Assembly (NCBI RefSeq): GCF_028553725.1
Contig: NZ_CP067124.1
Span: 2,118,001-2,182,000, forward strand
Reading direction: 5' to 3'
Length of the DNA stretch: 64,000 nt
Origin: Paracoccus alcaliphilus
GTDB lineage: Bacteria > Pseudomonadota > Alphaproteobacteria > Rhodobacterales > Rhodobacteraceae
The notes under the pieces are model-generated. The model was not told the DNA's origin, searched no databases, and saw only the letters and a program-made list of their open reading frames with translations. This document shows positions 8,816 through 18,309 of this stretch, in pieces; within the stretch, counting starts at the first letter, position 1; each line of letters opens with the position of its first letter. The position numbers and the translations under genes are program-made.

Positions 8816-8845
8816 CGCCCGTATCGCAGGATGCGGGCGTTTTGC
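8816..8845 (+). terminator. Rho-independent terminator after the HAD gene
   Basis: CGCCCGTATC (8816-8825), loop GCAG, GATGCGGGCG (8830-8839): a 10-bp stem with one G-U pair, followed by TTTT. It closes the ppaC-HAD operon, 26 nt after the stop codon. Confidence 0.85.
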
Positions 8846-8970
8846 TTTGCGGGGCCTGTCTCAAATCCGGAACAACATAATTATCATTTTATGGCCCTCA
8901 CGGGTTATTTTCTTGCGCGACGGGTTTTGCGCTGCTATGCAGCATTCAGCCCAACCACCGGCAAAGACCA

Positions 8971-9426
8971 ATGGAACGCGACATGTTTGACAATCTTCCA
9001 CGCGGCACGATCGTCATCGAGGACCTTGAAGTCGGGATGAGCCGCTATTTGCAGAAACAGGTGACCGACCGCGATATCGAACTGTTCGCCGAGGTCTCGA
9101 CTGACCGCAATCCCGTCCATCTGGACGATGATTACGCGCAGGACACCATCTTCGAGGGGCGGATCGCCCACGGCATGCTGTCAGCGGGGCTGATCTCGGC
9201 GGTGATCGGTGAACAGCTGCCGGGGCATGGCACGGTCTATCTGGGGCAGACGCTGAAATTCATGGCCCCCGTGCGGCCCGGCGACATGGTGCGCGCCGAG
9301 GTGACGGTCGAGGCGATTGACCACGCGAAACGGCGGGTCACGCTTGCAACCCGCTGCCTCGTCGGCGATACGGTCGTTGTTAAAGGCGAGGCGGTCGTTC
9401 TGGCGCCAAGCCGCAAGTTCGACTGA
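8971..9426 (+). CDS. MaoC-family (R)-specific enoyl-CoA hydratase-like protein
   Basis: 151 aa hotdog-fold hydratase. The hydratase-2 motif is complete: FAEVSTDRNPVHLDDDYAQ, with the catalytic Asp and His in D-x-NPxH, then FEGRIAHGMLSAGLIS. Likely hydrates trans-2-enoyl-CoA (PhaJ-like), supplying (R)-3-hydroxyacyl-CoA; the chain length is not readable. An alternative ATG four codons in (8983, MFDNL) has GGAA at better spacing and may be the true start. Confidence 0.88.
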   Translation: MERDMFDNLPRGTIVIEDLEVGMSRYLQKQVTDRDIELFAEVSTDRNPVHLDDDYAQDTIFEGRIAHGMLSAGLISAVIGEQLPGHGTVYLGQTLKFMAPVRPGDMVRAEVTVEAIDHAKRRVTLATRCLVGDTVVVKGEAVVLAPSRKFD

Positions 9427-9459
9427 CGACGGGGCGCTGATCCGGCCCCAAGGGGGCGC

Positions 9460-10401
9460 ATGCACATCCATCGTGACTGGACCGGACTGCCAGCCAGCGC
9501 AAAGGGCGCCAGCGTCGCGCTGGGAAACTTCGACGGCGTGCATCTGGGCCACCGGGCCGTGATCGAAACTGCCCGGCAGGCGGCGGAACAGCCGGGCGAC
9601 GCGCCGCTTGGCGTCATCACCTTCGAGCCTCATCCGCGCCAGTATTTCGCCCCCGACGCGCCGCCCTTCCGGCTGATGAACGCGGAATCGCGGGCCAACC
9701 GTCTGGCGCGGCTGGGGGTGCAGCAGCTTTACGAATTGCCCTTCGGTCCGGTTCTGGCAGGACTGTCGCCCGACGCCTTTGCCCGCGATGTGCTGGTGGA
9801 GGGTTTGGGCATCGCCCATGTCACCGTGGGTCAGGATTTCTGCTTTGGCAAGGACCGCGCCGGGGATGCCGGAACGCTGGTCGCCCTTGGCCGCGATCTG
9901 GGTTTCGGCGTCAGCATCCAGCCGCTGGTCGGCAGCGGTGGGCGCGAATACAGCTCGACCGCGATCCGTCAGGCGCTGACTGCCGGTCAGCCGCGCGAGG
10001 CCGAGGCCATTCTGGGCCATTGGCACCGGATCGAGGGCGAAGTCGTCCACGGCGACAAGCGCGGCCGCGATTTCGGCTGGCCCACCGCGAATATGCGGGT
10101 GGACGATCTGCATCTGCCGCGTCTGGGGGTCTATGCCGTGCTGGTCGATGTGCTGACCGGCCCCGACCGGCTGTCCTGTCAGGGGGTCGCCAGCCTTGGC
10201 GTGCGCCCGATGTTCGGCCGCAATACGCCCAATCTCGAAGTGCATCTGTTCGATTTCGCGGGTGATCTCTATGGTCAGCATCTCTCGGTCGCGCTGATCG
10301 ACTTTCTGCGCGACGAGGCGAAATTCGATACCGTCGATGCGCTGATCGACCAGATCGCCGCCGATGCCGAACAGGCCCGCGCGGTACTGGCAGGCGCGTG
10401 A
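9460..10401 (+). CDS. ribF: bifunctional riboflavin kinase / FAD synthetase RibF
   Basis: Makes FMN and then FAD from riboflavin and ATP. 313 aa. The N-terminal nucleotidyltransferase part has GNFDGVHLGHRAVI (HxGH-type motif) and FCFGKDRAGD, followed by EYSSTAIRQAL. The C-terminal flavokinase barrel begins about residue 185 with VVHGDKRGRDFGWPTANM. The next gene starts at TGATG, overlapping the stop. Confidence 0.97.
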   Translation: MHIHRDWTGLPASAKGASVALGNFDGVHLGHRAVIETARQAAEQPGDAPLGVITFEPHPRQYFAPDAPPFRLMNAESRANRLARLGVQQLYELPFGPVLAGLSPDAFARDVLVEGLGIAHVTVGQDFCFGKDRAGDAGTLVALGRDLGFGVSIQPLVGSGGREYSSTAIRQALTAGQPREAEAILGHWHRIEGEVVHGDKRGRDFGWPTANMRVDDLHLPRLGVYAVLVDVLTGPDRLSCQGVASLGVRPMFGRNTPNLEVHLFDFAGDLYGQHLSVALIDFLRDEAKFDTVDALIDQIAADAEQARAVLAGA

Positions 10402-10841
10402 TGCGCGATGCCTTCTGGACATTGCCGCTGGATCGCCTGACCCCCGAGGAATGGGAGGCGCTGTGTGACGGCTGCGGCAAATGTTGCCTGAACAAGATCG
10501 AATACGAGGATACGGGCGAACTGGCCTTTACCCGCGTATCCTGCCGCCTGCTGGACGGGCACAGTTGTGCATGCAGTTCCTATGCGAACCGGCATGACTA
10601 TGTGCCCGATTGTGTGGTGCTGACGCCGAAGAAACTCAAGGACATCGCCTGGTGGCTGCCCGCGACCTGCGCCTATCGCCTGCGGGCCGAGGGGCGGCCG
10701 CTTTATGACTGGCATTACCTGATCTCGGGCGATCGTGAATCCGTGCATCGCGCCGGGGCCAGCGTGCGCGGCTGGACCGTCAGCGAGGTCGAAGTCACCG
10801 AGGACGACTGGGAAGACCTCATCATCGAAGACCTGTCCTGA
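10401..10841 (+). CDS. YcgN-family cysteine cluster protein
   Basis: 146 aa UPF0260/YcgN family. It carries the conserved CDGCGKCCLNK cluster near residue 25 and further cysteines in VSCRLLDGHSCACSSY and VPDCVVL, suggesting metal or Fe-S binding. The function is unknown. The ATG overlaps the ribF stop (TGATG), so expression is coupled to ribF; a GTG one codon earlier is possible. Confidence 0.88.
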   Translation: MRDAFWTLPLDRLTPEEWEALCDGCGKCCLNKIEYEDTGELAFTRVSCRLLDGHSCACSSYANRHDYVPDCVVLTPKKLKDIAWWLPATCAYRLRAEGRPLYDWHYLISGDRESVHRAGASVRGWTVSEVEVTEDDWEDLIIEDLS

Positions 10842-10938
10842 CGCCCCCGGCTGTACCGTCCCCGGCCGCCCTTCGGACGCCAACCCCTTGCCCGCCCCGG
10901 CAAAAGCCCTCATCCTCCGCCGCGAAGGAGACCGAACC

Positions 10939-12102
10939 ATGCCCATCAAGAACCGCTTCGCCGAACTTCTGCCCGAGATCACCGCCTGGCGACGGGATTT
11001 TCACGAACATCCCGAACTGCTCTATGAGGTCCATCGCACCGCAGGCCGCGTCGCCGGATTGCTGCGCGAATTCGGCTGTGACGAGGTGGTCGAGGGCATC
11101 GGCCGGACCGGAGTCGTGGGCGTGATCCGGGGCCGGACCGACAGCAAGGGCCGCGTCGTGGGCCTGCGCGCGGATATGGATGCGCTGCCGATCAACGAGC
11201 AGACGGGTCTGGACTATGCGTCGAAAACACCGGGCAAGATGCATGCCTGCGGCCATGACGGCCATACGGCGATGCTGCTGGGCGCGGCGAAATATCTGGC
11301 CGAGACGCGCAACTTCGACGGCACCGCGGTCGTCATCTTCCAGCCCGCCGAAGAGGGCGGCGGCGGCGGCAAGGCGATGATCGATGACGGGCTGGTCGCG
11401 CGCTGGAACATCCAGGAATTCTACGGAATGCACAACATGCCCGGCATTCCGGTGGGGCAATTCGCGGTTCGCCCCGGTCCGGTCATGGCGGCAGCGGATC
11501 AGTTCGACATCACCGTGACGGGCAAGGGCGGTCACGCCGCCAAGCCGCATGAATGTATCGACACGACGCTGGTGGCGGCGCAGATCATCGTCGCGCTGCA
11601 ATCGGTGGTGGCGCGCAATATCGATCCGCTTCATCACGCGGTGATCTCGGTCTGCGTGGTCTCGACCGACTCGACGGCGCATAACGTCATCCCGCAGGCG
11701 GTCAGGCTGAAGGGCACCGCCCGCAGCCTTGATGACGGCGTGCGCGACCAGATCGAAGAGGGCATCTACCGCGTCAGCACCGGCATCGCCGCCGCCATGG
11801 GCGCGACGGCAGAGGTCGATTACCAGCGCGGCTATCCGGTCACCGTGAACGACGCGCAATCCGCCGAATACGCGACCGAGGTCGCCCGCCAGATCGCAGG
11901 CGATGTCGATCCCGATTTCAAGCCGCTGATGGCGGGAGAAGATTTCAGCTATATGCTGAACAAACGCCCCGGCGCCTATGTCTTTGTCGGCAATGGCGAT
12001 ACGCCGATGGTGCATCACCCGGCCTATAATTTCAGCGACGAGACCATTCCCGCGGGCTCCAGCTGGTATGCCGGGATGATCGAGGCGCGGATGCCCGCCT
12101 GA
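10939..12102 (+). CDS. M20-family amidohydrolase (hippurate hydrolase/aminoacylase-like)
   Basis: 387 aa. Zinc-peptidase features of the M20D branch: FHEHPELLYEVHRTA near the start, MHACGHDGHTAMLLGAAK (metal Cys/His), QPAEEGGGGGKAM (catalytic and metal Glu), and a C-terminal AGEDFSYML. It probably hydrolyses N-acyl amino acids. The start follows a GAAGGAG Shine-Dalgarno at 10924-10930; the upstream extension overlapping the YcgN gene is rejected. Confidence 0.93.
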   Translation: MPIKNRFAELLPEITAWRRDFHEHPELLYEVHRTAGRVAGLLREFGCDEVVEGIGRTGVVGVIRGRTDSKGRVVGLRADMDALPINEQTGLDYASKTPGKMHACGHDGHTAMLLGAAKYLAETRNFDGTAVVIFQPAEEGGGGGKAMIDDGLVARWNIQEFYGMHNMPGIPVGQFAVRPGPVMAAADQFDITVTGKGGHAAKPHECIDTTLVAAQIIVALQSVVARNIDPLHHAVISVCVVSTDSTAHNVIPQAVRLKGTARSLDDGVRDQIEEGIYRVSTGIAAAMGATAEVDYQRGYPVTVNDAQSAEYATEVARQIAGDVDPDFKPLMAGEDFSYMLNKRPGAYVFVGNGDTPMVHHPAYNFSDETIPAGSSWYAGMIEARMPA

Positions 12103-12145
12103 TCGGCATTGCACAGAACCTTTGGCCGGGGCTAGTGTCCCGACC

Positions 12146-15100
12146 ATGACCGTCAAAGCCCCCCGATTCATCCATCTTCGCACCCATTCCGAACATTCGC
12201 TGCTGGAAGGCGCCATTCCCGTGGGCAAACTGCCGGGGCTGGCTGCGGATGCCGGCATGCCCGCCGTTGCGCTGACCGATACCAATGCCATGTTCGCGGC
12301 GTTGGAATTCAGCGTGAAATCAATGGACAAGGGCGTACAGCCGATTATCGGCTGTCAGGTGACCCTGCTGGCCGAGGCGACCGGACCCGTGGTCCTGCTG
12401 GCGCAGAATCAGGCGGGCTGGCTGAACCTGATGGCGCTGTCCTCCTGCCTCTATCTGCGCGACGGCGGCGCGCTGCCGCATGTGACGCTGGATGAGCTGT
12501 GCGACCGGGCCGAGGGGTTGATTTGCCTGACCGGCGGCGCCACCGGGCCTTTGGGACTGCTGATCGCGCAGGGGCAGGCCGACAAGGCGGCGGCGCTGGC
12601 CGACCGGCTGGCATCGGCCTTTCCTACCCGGCTTTATGTCGAATTGCAGCGCCATCCGGGCGAGAATGGCCAGTTGATGCCGGCCGAAACCGCGTCGGAA
12701 ACCGGCCTGATCGACCTGGCCTATGCCAAGGCGCTGCCGCTGGTCGCCACCAACGACGTCTATTTCCCCAAGCCGGCGATGTACGAGGCGCATGACGCGC
12801 TGATCTGCATCGCGGAAAAGGCCTATGTGGACCAGTCGCAGCCGCGCCGCCGGCTGACCCCGCAGCATTACTTCAAAAGCCCGGAAGAAATGGCGGTGCT
12901 GTTCGCCGATCTGCCCGAGGCGCTGGAGAACACCGTCGAGATCGCCCGCCGCTGCGCCTTTGCGGTCAAGAAGCACGCGCCGATCCTGCCGCGCTTCGCC
13001 GATGACGAGGTCAGCGAATTGCGGCGTCAGGCCCGCGAGGGGCTGGAGGCGCGGCTGAAGGTCATCCCCCATTCCGTCAGCGTCGAGGAATATCACAAGC
13101 GGCTGGATTTCGAGCTGGGCATCATCGAACAGATGGGCTTTCCCGGCTATTTCCTGATCGTGGCGGATTTCATTCAATGGGCCAAGGATCACGACATTCC
13201 GGTGGGGCCGGGGCGGGGTTCGGGCGCGGGGTCGCTGGTCGCCTATGCGCTGACCATCACCGACCTTGATCCGCTGCGCTATTCGCTGCTGTTCGAGCGG
13301 TTCCTGAACCCGGAACGGATCTCGATGCCCGACTTCGACATCGACTTCTGCATGGACCGCCGCGAAGAGGTGATCCGTTACGTTCAGGACAAATACGGCA
13401 AGGACAAGGTCGGCCAGATCATCACCTTCGGCGCGCTGCTGTCCAAGGCCGCCGTGCGCGATGTGGGGCGGGTGCTGCAACTGCCCTTCGGTCAGGTGGA
13501 CCGGCTGTCCAAGATGATCCCGGTTGAAGGCGTGAAGCCGGTCAGCATCACCAAGGCCCGCGCCGATGAACCCCGCCTGCGCGAGGCGGCGAAGGAAGAG
13601 GTCGTGGGCCGCCTGCTGGACTATGCCGAACAGTTGGAGGGGCTGTATCGCAACGCCTCGACCCATGCCGCGGGCGTGGTGATCGGGGACCGGCCGCTGG
13701 ACCGGCTGGTGCCGCTTTATCGCGATCCGGCATCCGACATGCCCGCGACGCAATTCAACATGAAATGGGTCGAGCAGGCCGGGCTGGTGAAGTTCGACTT
13801 TCTGGGCCTGAAAACCCTGACGGTGATCCAGAACGCGGTGGACCTTATCAACGGGGGCGGGCGCCCGCTGCATGTCGCCGCCGACGGGCGCAAGCTATAT
13901 GATCCGCCGCCGGGCGCCGAGAACCAGATCAACGCCATCCCGCTGGATGACAAGCCCAGCTATGACCTGTTCGCCTCTGCCCGCACGGTCGCGGTGTTTC
14001 AGGTGGAAAGCAGCGGCATGATGGACGCGCTGCGCCGGATGCGCCCGACCTGCATCGAGGATATCGTGGCGCTGGTCGCGCTTTATCGTCCCGGCCCGAT
14101 GGAGAACATCCCGACCTATTGCGACGTCAAGAACGGCGTAAAGAAGCTGGAATCGATCCATCCCAGCATCGACGATATCCTGTCCGAGACGCAGGGCATC
14201 ATCGTCTATCAGGAACAGGTGATGCAGATCGCACAGGTCATGGCGGGCTACAGCCTTGGCGGCGCCGACCTGCTGCGCCGCGCCATGGGCAAGAAGATCG
14301 CCGAGGAAATGGCCAAGGAGCGGCCGAAATTCGTCGATGGCGCGGTGGCCAATGGCGTGGATGCCAAGAAGGCGGGCGAGGTCTTCGACCTGTTGGAGAA
14401 ATTCGCCAATTACGGTTTCAACAAATCCCACGCGGCGGCCTATGCCGTGGTCAGCTATCAGACGGCATGGCTGAAGGCGAACCATCCGGTCGAATTCATG
14501 GCCGCGGTGATGAACTGCGATATCCATCTGACCGACAAGCTGGCCGTCTACAAACGCGAAGCCGACCGGATGGGGATCGAGATCGTGCCGCCCTGTGTGA
14601 ACCGGTCCGCCCCCACCTTCACGGTCAGGGACGGGCGCATCCACTATGCGCTTGGCGCGCTGAAGGGCGTCGGCGTCGAGGCGATGCGGCTGATCCACGA
14701 GGCCCGCCATTCCGCCGAAGGGGCGGATATGCCCTTCCGTGACATCAACGATTTCGCCCGGCGTGTGGACATGAAGCGCGTGGGCAAGCGCCCGCTGGAG
14801 ATGCTGGCCCGTGCCGGGGCCTTCGATCTGCTGGACGACAACCGCGCGCGGGTGCTCAAATCGCTGGATGCGCTGGTGGCGTGGTCGGCGGCGGTGCAGG
14901 AGCAGGCGGCGTCGTCGCAATCCTCGCTGTTCGGGGGCGGCGAGGATCTGCCGCCGCCGCGCCCGGCGCTGGCGCAGGTCTGGCTGCCGACCGAGAAGCT
15001 GGGCGAGGAACACAAGGCCATCGGCTTTTATCTGTCCGGCCATCCGCTGGACGATTACCAGACCGCGCTGCGCCGCAAGAAGGTGCAGACCCTGTCCCAG

Positions 15101-15631
15101 ATCAGCGCCGATGCCGAAGGCGGCCCGCTGGTCACCCATATCGCCGGCACGGTCGGCGCGCGGCAGGAACGGAAATCGGCCAAGGGCACGCAATTCGCCT
15201 TTGTCAGCCTGTCGGATCCGACCGGGCTGTACGAGGTCACGGTGTTCTCGGATCTGCTGAACGCGTCGCGCGAAAAGCTGGAACCGGGGCAGAACGTGGT
15301 CTTGCAGGTCAAGGTCGAACCCTCGGGCGATCAGGTCAAGATGCTGGCCAATTCGGTCACGCTGCTGGAGGACGCCATCGCCGATGCCGGGGCCGGGCGG
15401 CTGGCGGTCGAAATTCAGGGCGCCGATACGGTCGGGCGGGTGGCCGAAACCCTTGGCCGCATCCAGTCCGACATAGTGGCCTCGTCACGATCGCGCGGGC
15501 CGGTCATGCTGCGCATCCGCGAGGGAGACGAGATGATCGAGATCGAGGTGGCCAATGACGCGCCCCTGACCACGCCCGCCCGTCAGGCCCTGCGCGCCGT
15601 GCCCGGCGTGCTGGAGGTGGTCGAGGAATAG
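12146..15631 (+). CDS. dnaE: DNA polymerase III subunit alpha DnaE
   Basis: Catalytic subunit of the replicative polymerase. 1161 aa. The N-terminal PHP domain starts FIHLRTHSEHSLLEGA. The palm aspartates are in MPDFDIDFCMDRREEV (about 400), GPGRGSGAGSLVAYAL precedes them, and YGFNKSHAAAYAVVSYQ lies in the fingers. The C-terminal OB fold covers about 990-1080. The start is at MTVKAPRF, eight codons into the open frame, matching the family N-terminus. Complete and apparently monocistronic. Confidence 0.98.
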   Translation: MTVKAPRFIHLRTHSEHSLLEGAIPVGKLPGLAADAGMPAVALTDTNAMFAALEFSVKSMDKGVQPIIGCQVTLLAEATGPVVLLAQNQAGWLNLMALSSCLYLRDGGALPHVTLDELCDRAEGLICLTGGATGPLGLLIAQGQADKAAALADRLASAFPTRLYVELQRHPGENGQLMPAETASETGLIDLAYAKALPLVATNDVYFPKPAMYEAHDALICIAEKAYVDQSQPRRRLTPQHYFKSPEEMAVLFADLPEALENTVEIARRCAFAVKKHAPILPRFADDEVSELRRQAREGLEARLKVIPHSVSVEEYHKRLDFELGIIEQMGFPGYFLIVADFIQWAKDHDIPVGPGRGSGAGSLVAYALTITDLDPLRYSLLFERFLNPERISMPDFDIDFCMDRREEVIRYVQDKYGKDKVGQIITFGALLSKAAVRDVGRVLQLPFGQVDRLSKMIPVEGVKPVSITKARADEPRLREAAKEEVVGRLLDYAEQLEGLYRNASTHAAGVVIGDRPLDRLVPLYRDPASDMPATQFNMKWVEQAGLVKFDFLGLKTLTVIQNAVDLINGGGRPLHVAADGRKLYDPPPGAENQINAIPLDDKPSYDLFASARTVAVFQVESSGMMDALRRMRPTCIEDIVALVALYRPGPMENIPTYCDVKNGVKKLESIHPSIDDILSETQGIIVYQEQVMQIAQVMAGYSLGGADLLRRAMGKKIAEEMAKERPKFVDGAVANGVDAKKAGEVFDLLEKFANYGFNKSHAAAYAVVSYQTAWLKANHPVEFMAAVMNCDIHLTDKLAVYKREADRMGIEIVPPCVNRSAPTFTVRDGRIHYALGALKGVGVEAMRLIHEARHSAEGADMPFRDINDFARRVDMKRVGKRPLEMLARAGAFDLLDDNRARVLKSLDALVAWSAAVQEQAASSQSSLFGGGEDLPPPRPALAQVWLPTEKLGEEHKAIGFYLSGHPLDDYQTALRRKKVQTLSQISADAEGGPLVTHIAGTVGARQERKSAKGTQFAFVSLSDPTGLYEVTVFSDLLNASREKLEPGQNVVLQVKVEPSGDQVKMLANSVTLLEDAIADAGAGRLAVEIQGADTVGRVAETLGRIQSDIVASSRSRGPVMLRIREGDEMIEIEVANDAPLTTPARQALRAVPGVLEVVEE

Positions 15632-15685
15632 CCCGCTTTTGTCATCGCGCCGCCTGTGGCAGACTGCCCGCAAGGGGGAATGACG

Positions 15686-16105
15686 ATGAACAAGGACGCA
15701 TCCAGACCGGTGCTGCTGTCGGGTGGCAATCCGCAGATCGCCAAGGGGTATGGCGACGCTCCGGTGCAGGCCTATATCGCGGCGATACCCGAATGGAAAA
15801 GCGCCGTCGGCGCACAACTGGACCGGATCATCATGGCCGAGGTGCCCGCGGTTCAGAAGGCGGTCAAGTGGAACTCGCCCTTCTACGGGCTGGAGGGGCA
15901 GGGCTGGTTTCTCAGCTTTCACTGCTTCACCCGCTATATCAAGGTGACGTTCTTTCGCGGCACCTCGCTGGAGCCGGCGCCGGCGGGGAAATCCAAGCAT
16001 CCCGAAGTGCGCTATCTGGATATCCATCAGGAGCCCGGTCTGGACGAAGCGCAATTCGCCGACTGGGTACGGCAGGCCAGCCGCCTGCCGGGCGAAAAGC
16101 TGTAG
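15686..16105 (+). CDS. DUF1801 domain protein
   Basis: 139 aa YdhG/DUF1801 fold: [41 protein letters not shown] and a [12 protein letters not shown] strand. Distant to phage-lambda-type small domains; function unknown. The ATG beginning MNKDASR is preferred because GGGGGA lies 7-8 nt upstream; the ATG two codons earlier is too close to that site. Confidence 0.82.
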   Translation: MNKDASRPVLLSGGNPQIAKGYGDAPVQAYIAAIPEWKSAVGAQLDRIIMAEVPAVQKAVKWNSPFYGLEGQGWFLSFHCFTRYIKVTFFRGTSLEPAPAGKSKHPEVRYLDIHQEPGLDEAQFADWVRQASRLPGEKL

Positions 16106-16241
16106 CCTTTTTGGGGGCGGGACGGAATTGCAGGGCGGGATCAATGATCTGGCGGCAAAACTTGACTGGCGGGTGTTCCCGTTTCGTGCTAGTTGGAAGG
16201 CAAGCGGACGACGCAACTGTCGCGCAGCCAAGGGGGCAGGC

Positions 16242-16766
16242 ATGAAGGTTCTGGGCATCGATCCCGGTTTGCGGAACATGGGCTGGGGCGTGATCGAGGT
16301 GGATGGCCCGCGCCTGCGCCATATCGGCAATGGTGTGATCCGGTCGGTGGCGACCGAAGGGGCGGGCGATCTGGGCGCGCGGCTGTCGTGGCTGTTTCGC
16401 GGGCTTTGCGCGGTGATCGCAGAATATCAGCCTGATGCGGCGGCGGTCGAACAGACCTTCGTCAACAAGGACGCGTCCGGCACGCTGAAACTGGGTCAGG
16501 CGCGTGGTATCGCCCTGCTGGCCCCGGCCGAGGCCGGGATCGCGGTCGGCGAATATGCCCCGAACGCGGTCAAGAAGGCGGTGGTCGGCGTCGGCCATGC
16601 CGGAAAGGAACAGGTGCAGCATATGGTGCGGGTGCAATTGCCGGGTGTGGAGTTCGACAGCGCCGATGCCGCCGATGCGCTGGCGATCGCGATCTGTCAC
16701 GCACATCATCTTCAGGGCCGCAGCATGCGGGTAGTGGTGGCCGGATCGCGCCGGGGTGCGGCGTGA
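16242..16766 (+). CDS. ruvC: crossover junction endodeoxyribonuclease RuvC
   Basis: Holliday-junction resolvase. 174 aa. The catalytic acids are Asp7 ([13 protein letters not shown]), a Glu in [11 protein letters not shown], and the C-terminal Asp pair in [18 protein letters not shown]. The start is set at the ATG before KVLGIDPG, with AGGGGGC upstream. Its stop overlaps the ruvA GTG (GTGA). First gene of ruvC-ruvA-htpX-ruvB. Confidence 0.97.
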   Translation: MKVLGIDPGLRNMGWGVIEVDGPRLRHIGNGVIRSVATEGAGDLGARLSWLFRGLCAVIAEYQPDAAAVEQTFVNKDASGTLKLGQARGIALLAPAEAGIAVGEYAPNAVKKAVVGVGHAGKEQVQHMVRVQLPGVEFDSADAADALAIAICHAHHLQGRSMRVVVAGSRRGAA

Positions 16767-17464
16767 TCGGGCGTATCGCAGGCATCATCCTGCACCGGGC
16801 GCGCGATCATGTGCTGATCGATGTGCGTGGCATCGGCTATATCGTGCATCTCAGCGAACGCACGGCGGCGGGGCTGCCGCCAGCGGGTCAGGCGGTGGCG
16901 CTTTATACCGAACTGGTGGTGCGCGAGGATCTGTTGCAGCTGTTCGGCTTTCCGACGCTGCTGGAGAAGGAATGGCACAAGCTGCTGACCAGCGTGCAGG
17001 GCGTGGGCGCCAAGGTGGCGCTGGCGGTGCTGGGCACGATGGGAGCGGAGGGGCTGGGCCATGCGATCGCGCTGGGTGACTGGTCGGCGGTGCGCAAGGC
17101 GCCGGGGGTGGGACCGAAACTGGCGCAGCGTGTGGTGCTGGAACTGAAGGACAAGGCACCGCAGGTGATGGCGCTTGGTGGCGCGCTGACGGTCGATATG
17201 GGGGGTGCGGTTGCCCCGGCCATCGAGGCCGGGGCAACCGCCGCCTCGGCGCCGGCCTCGATGGCCGGCACCGAGGCGCGCCCGCCATCGGACGCATTGC
17301 TTGCGGCACGCGCGGCCGCGGATGCGCTTTCGGCCCTGGGCAATCTGGGCTATGGCCAGTCCGAGGCGGTCACCGCCGTCGCCGAAGCGCAGGCGCGGGA
17401 ACCGGCGGCAGATGTGTCGGCGTTGATCAGGGCGGCGCTCAGGTCGCTGGCCCCGAAGGATTAG
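16763..17464 (+). CDS. ruvA: Holliday junction DNA helicase subunit RuvA
   Basis: Tetramer that binds Holliday junctions and loads RuvB. 233 aa, about 30 longer than usual. An OB fold occupies 1-65, HhH motifs are in [18 protein letters not shown] and [18 protein letters not shown], and domain III begins about residue 190 ([16 protein letters not shown]). The extra length is an Ala/Pro-rich linker at about 148-175, encoded by two tandem palindromes (17207-17278). GTG start overlapping ruvC. Confidence 0.96.
   Translation: MIGRIAGIILHRARDHVLIDVRGIGYIVHLSERTAAGLPPAGQAVALYTELVVREDLLQLFGFPTLLEKEWHKLLTSVQGVGAKVALAVLGTMGAEGLGHAIALGDWSAVRKAPGVGPKLAQRVVLELKDKAPQVMALGGALTVDMGGAVAPAIEAGATAASAPASMAGTEARPPSDALLAARAAADALSALGNLGYGQSEAVTAVAEAQAREPAADVSALIRAALRSLAPKD
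17207..17278. repeat. two tandem palindromes inside the ruvA linker
   Basis: First palindrome: a perfect 15-bp stem, 17207-17221 with 17227-17241, loop ATCGA. Second: a 16-bp stem with one mismatch, 17242-17257 with 17263-17278, loop TCGAT. Both centres have the GGCC-N5-GGCC form and share a loop with the hisA-hisF hairpin. They are translated in frame as an Ala/Pro-rich linker, so they look like a palindromic insertion tolerated between RuvA domains II and III. Confidence 0.75.
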
Positions 17465-17472
17465 GCTTCAGG

Positions 17473-18309
17473 ATGCAGGGAAACACACGCACATTCATCC
17501 TGATGGCGGCGATGACCGCCATCGTCATGTTGCTGGGCTGGATGATGGGCGGGCAGGGCGGCGCTGTCATCGCCCTGCTGATCGCCGGAGGCGGCAACCT
17601 GTTTGCCCTGTGGAACAGCGACAAGATGGTGCTGCGCCAGCAAGGGGCGGTGGAACTGACGCCGCAGCAGGGCGGCGATCTTTACGCGCTGACGGCGGCG
17701 CTGGCCGAACGTGCCGGGTTGCCGATGCCGAAGCTGTATCTGCTGCCGACCGAGCAGCCCAATGCCTTCGCCACCGGTCGTAACCCTGACAATGCCGCCG
17801 TGGCGGTAACGCAGGGCCTGCTGCGTGGGCTGAACCGCGAGGAACTGGCCGGCGTCATCGCCCATGAGCTGGCCCATATCAAGCATCGCGACACGCTGAC
17901 CATGACGGTCACCGCCACCATGGCGGGCGCCATCGCGATGATGGGCAATATGCTGCTGTTCACCGGCGGGCGCGAAGGACGCGGCGGCGGGATCGGCGCG
18001 ATTCTGGCGATGGTGCTTGCGCCACTGGCCGCGGGGATGGTGCAGATGGCGATCTCGCGTTCGCGCGAATACGAGGCCGATCGCGAAGGCGCGGCGATCT
18101 GCGGTCAGCCGATGGCGCTGGCCTCGGCGCTTGCGAAGATTTCCCGGATCGCGGGACGGACAATGAACGTCCCGGCCGAGCGGAACCCGGCCTCGGCCGC
18201 CATGTTCATCATTAATCCCTTGGGCGCATTGCGCATGGACAATCTGTTCGCCACCCATCCGCCGGTCGAGGAACGCATCGCCCGGCTGCGCGCCATGGCC
18301 CGCCGATGA
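17473..18309 (+). CDS. htpX: zinc metalloprotease HtpX
   Basis: Membrane-bound M48 protease of envelope protein quality control. 278 aa. Two N-terminal membrane segments (about 8-50) precede the catalytic motif [13 protein letters not shown] (HExxH, about 135-147). Another hydrophobic pair follows (about 150-195), then the third zinc ligand in [11 protein letters not shown]. It starts 8 nt after ruvA and overlaps ruvB by 4 nt (ATGA). An envelope protease between ruvA and ruvB is unexpected. It shares the membrane quality-control theme with the nearby ftsH. Confidence 0.95.
   Translation: MQGNTRTFILMAAMTAIVMLLGWMMGGQGGAVIALLIAGGGNLFALWNSDKMVLRQQGAVELTPQQGGDLYALTAALAERAGLPMPKLYLLPTEQPNAFATGRNPDNAAVAVTQGLLRGLNREELAGVIAHELAHIKHRDTLTMTVTATMAGAIAMMGNMLLFTGGREGRGGGIGAILAMVLAPLAAGMVQMAISRSREYEADREGAAICGQPMALASALAKISRIAGRTMNVPAERNPASAAMFIINPLGALRMDNLFATHPPVEERIARLRAMARR

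Noticed and set aside
12320..15193. Long minus-strand frames opposite dnaE (517 and 432 codons)
   Set aside because: Shadows of dnaE; His/Arg/Asp-rich, without motifs.
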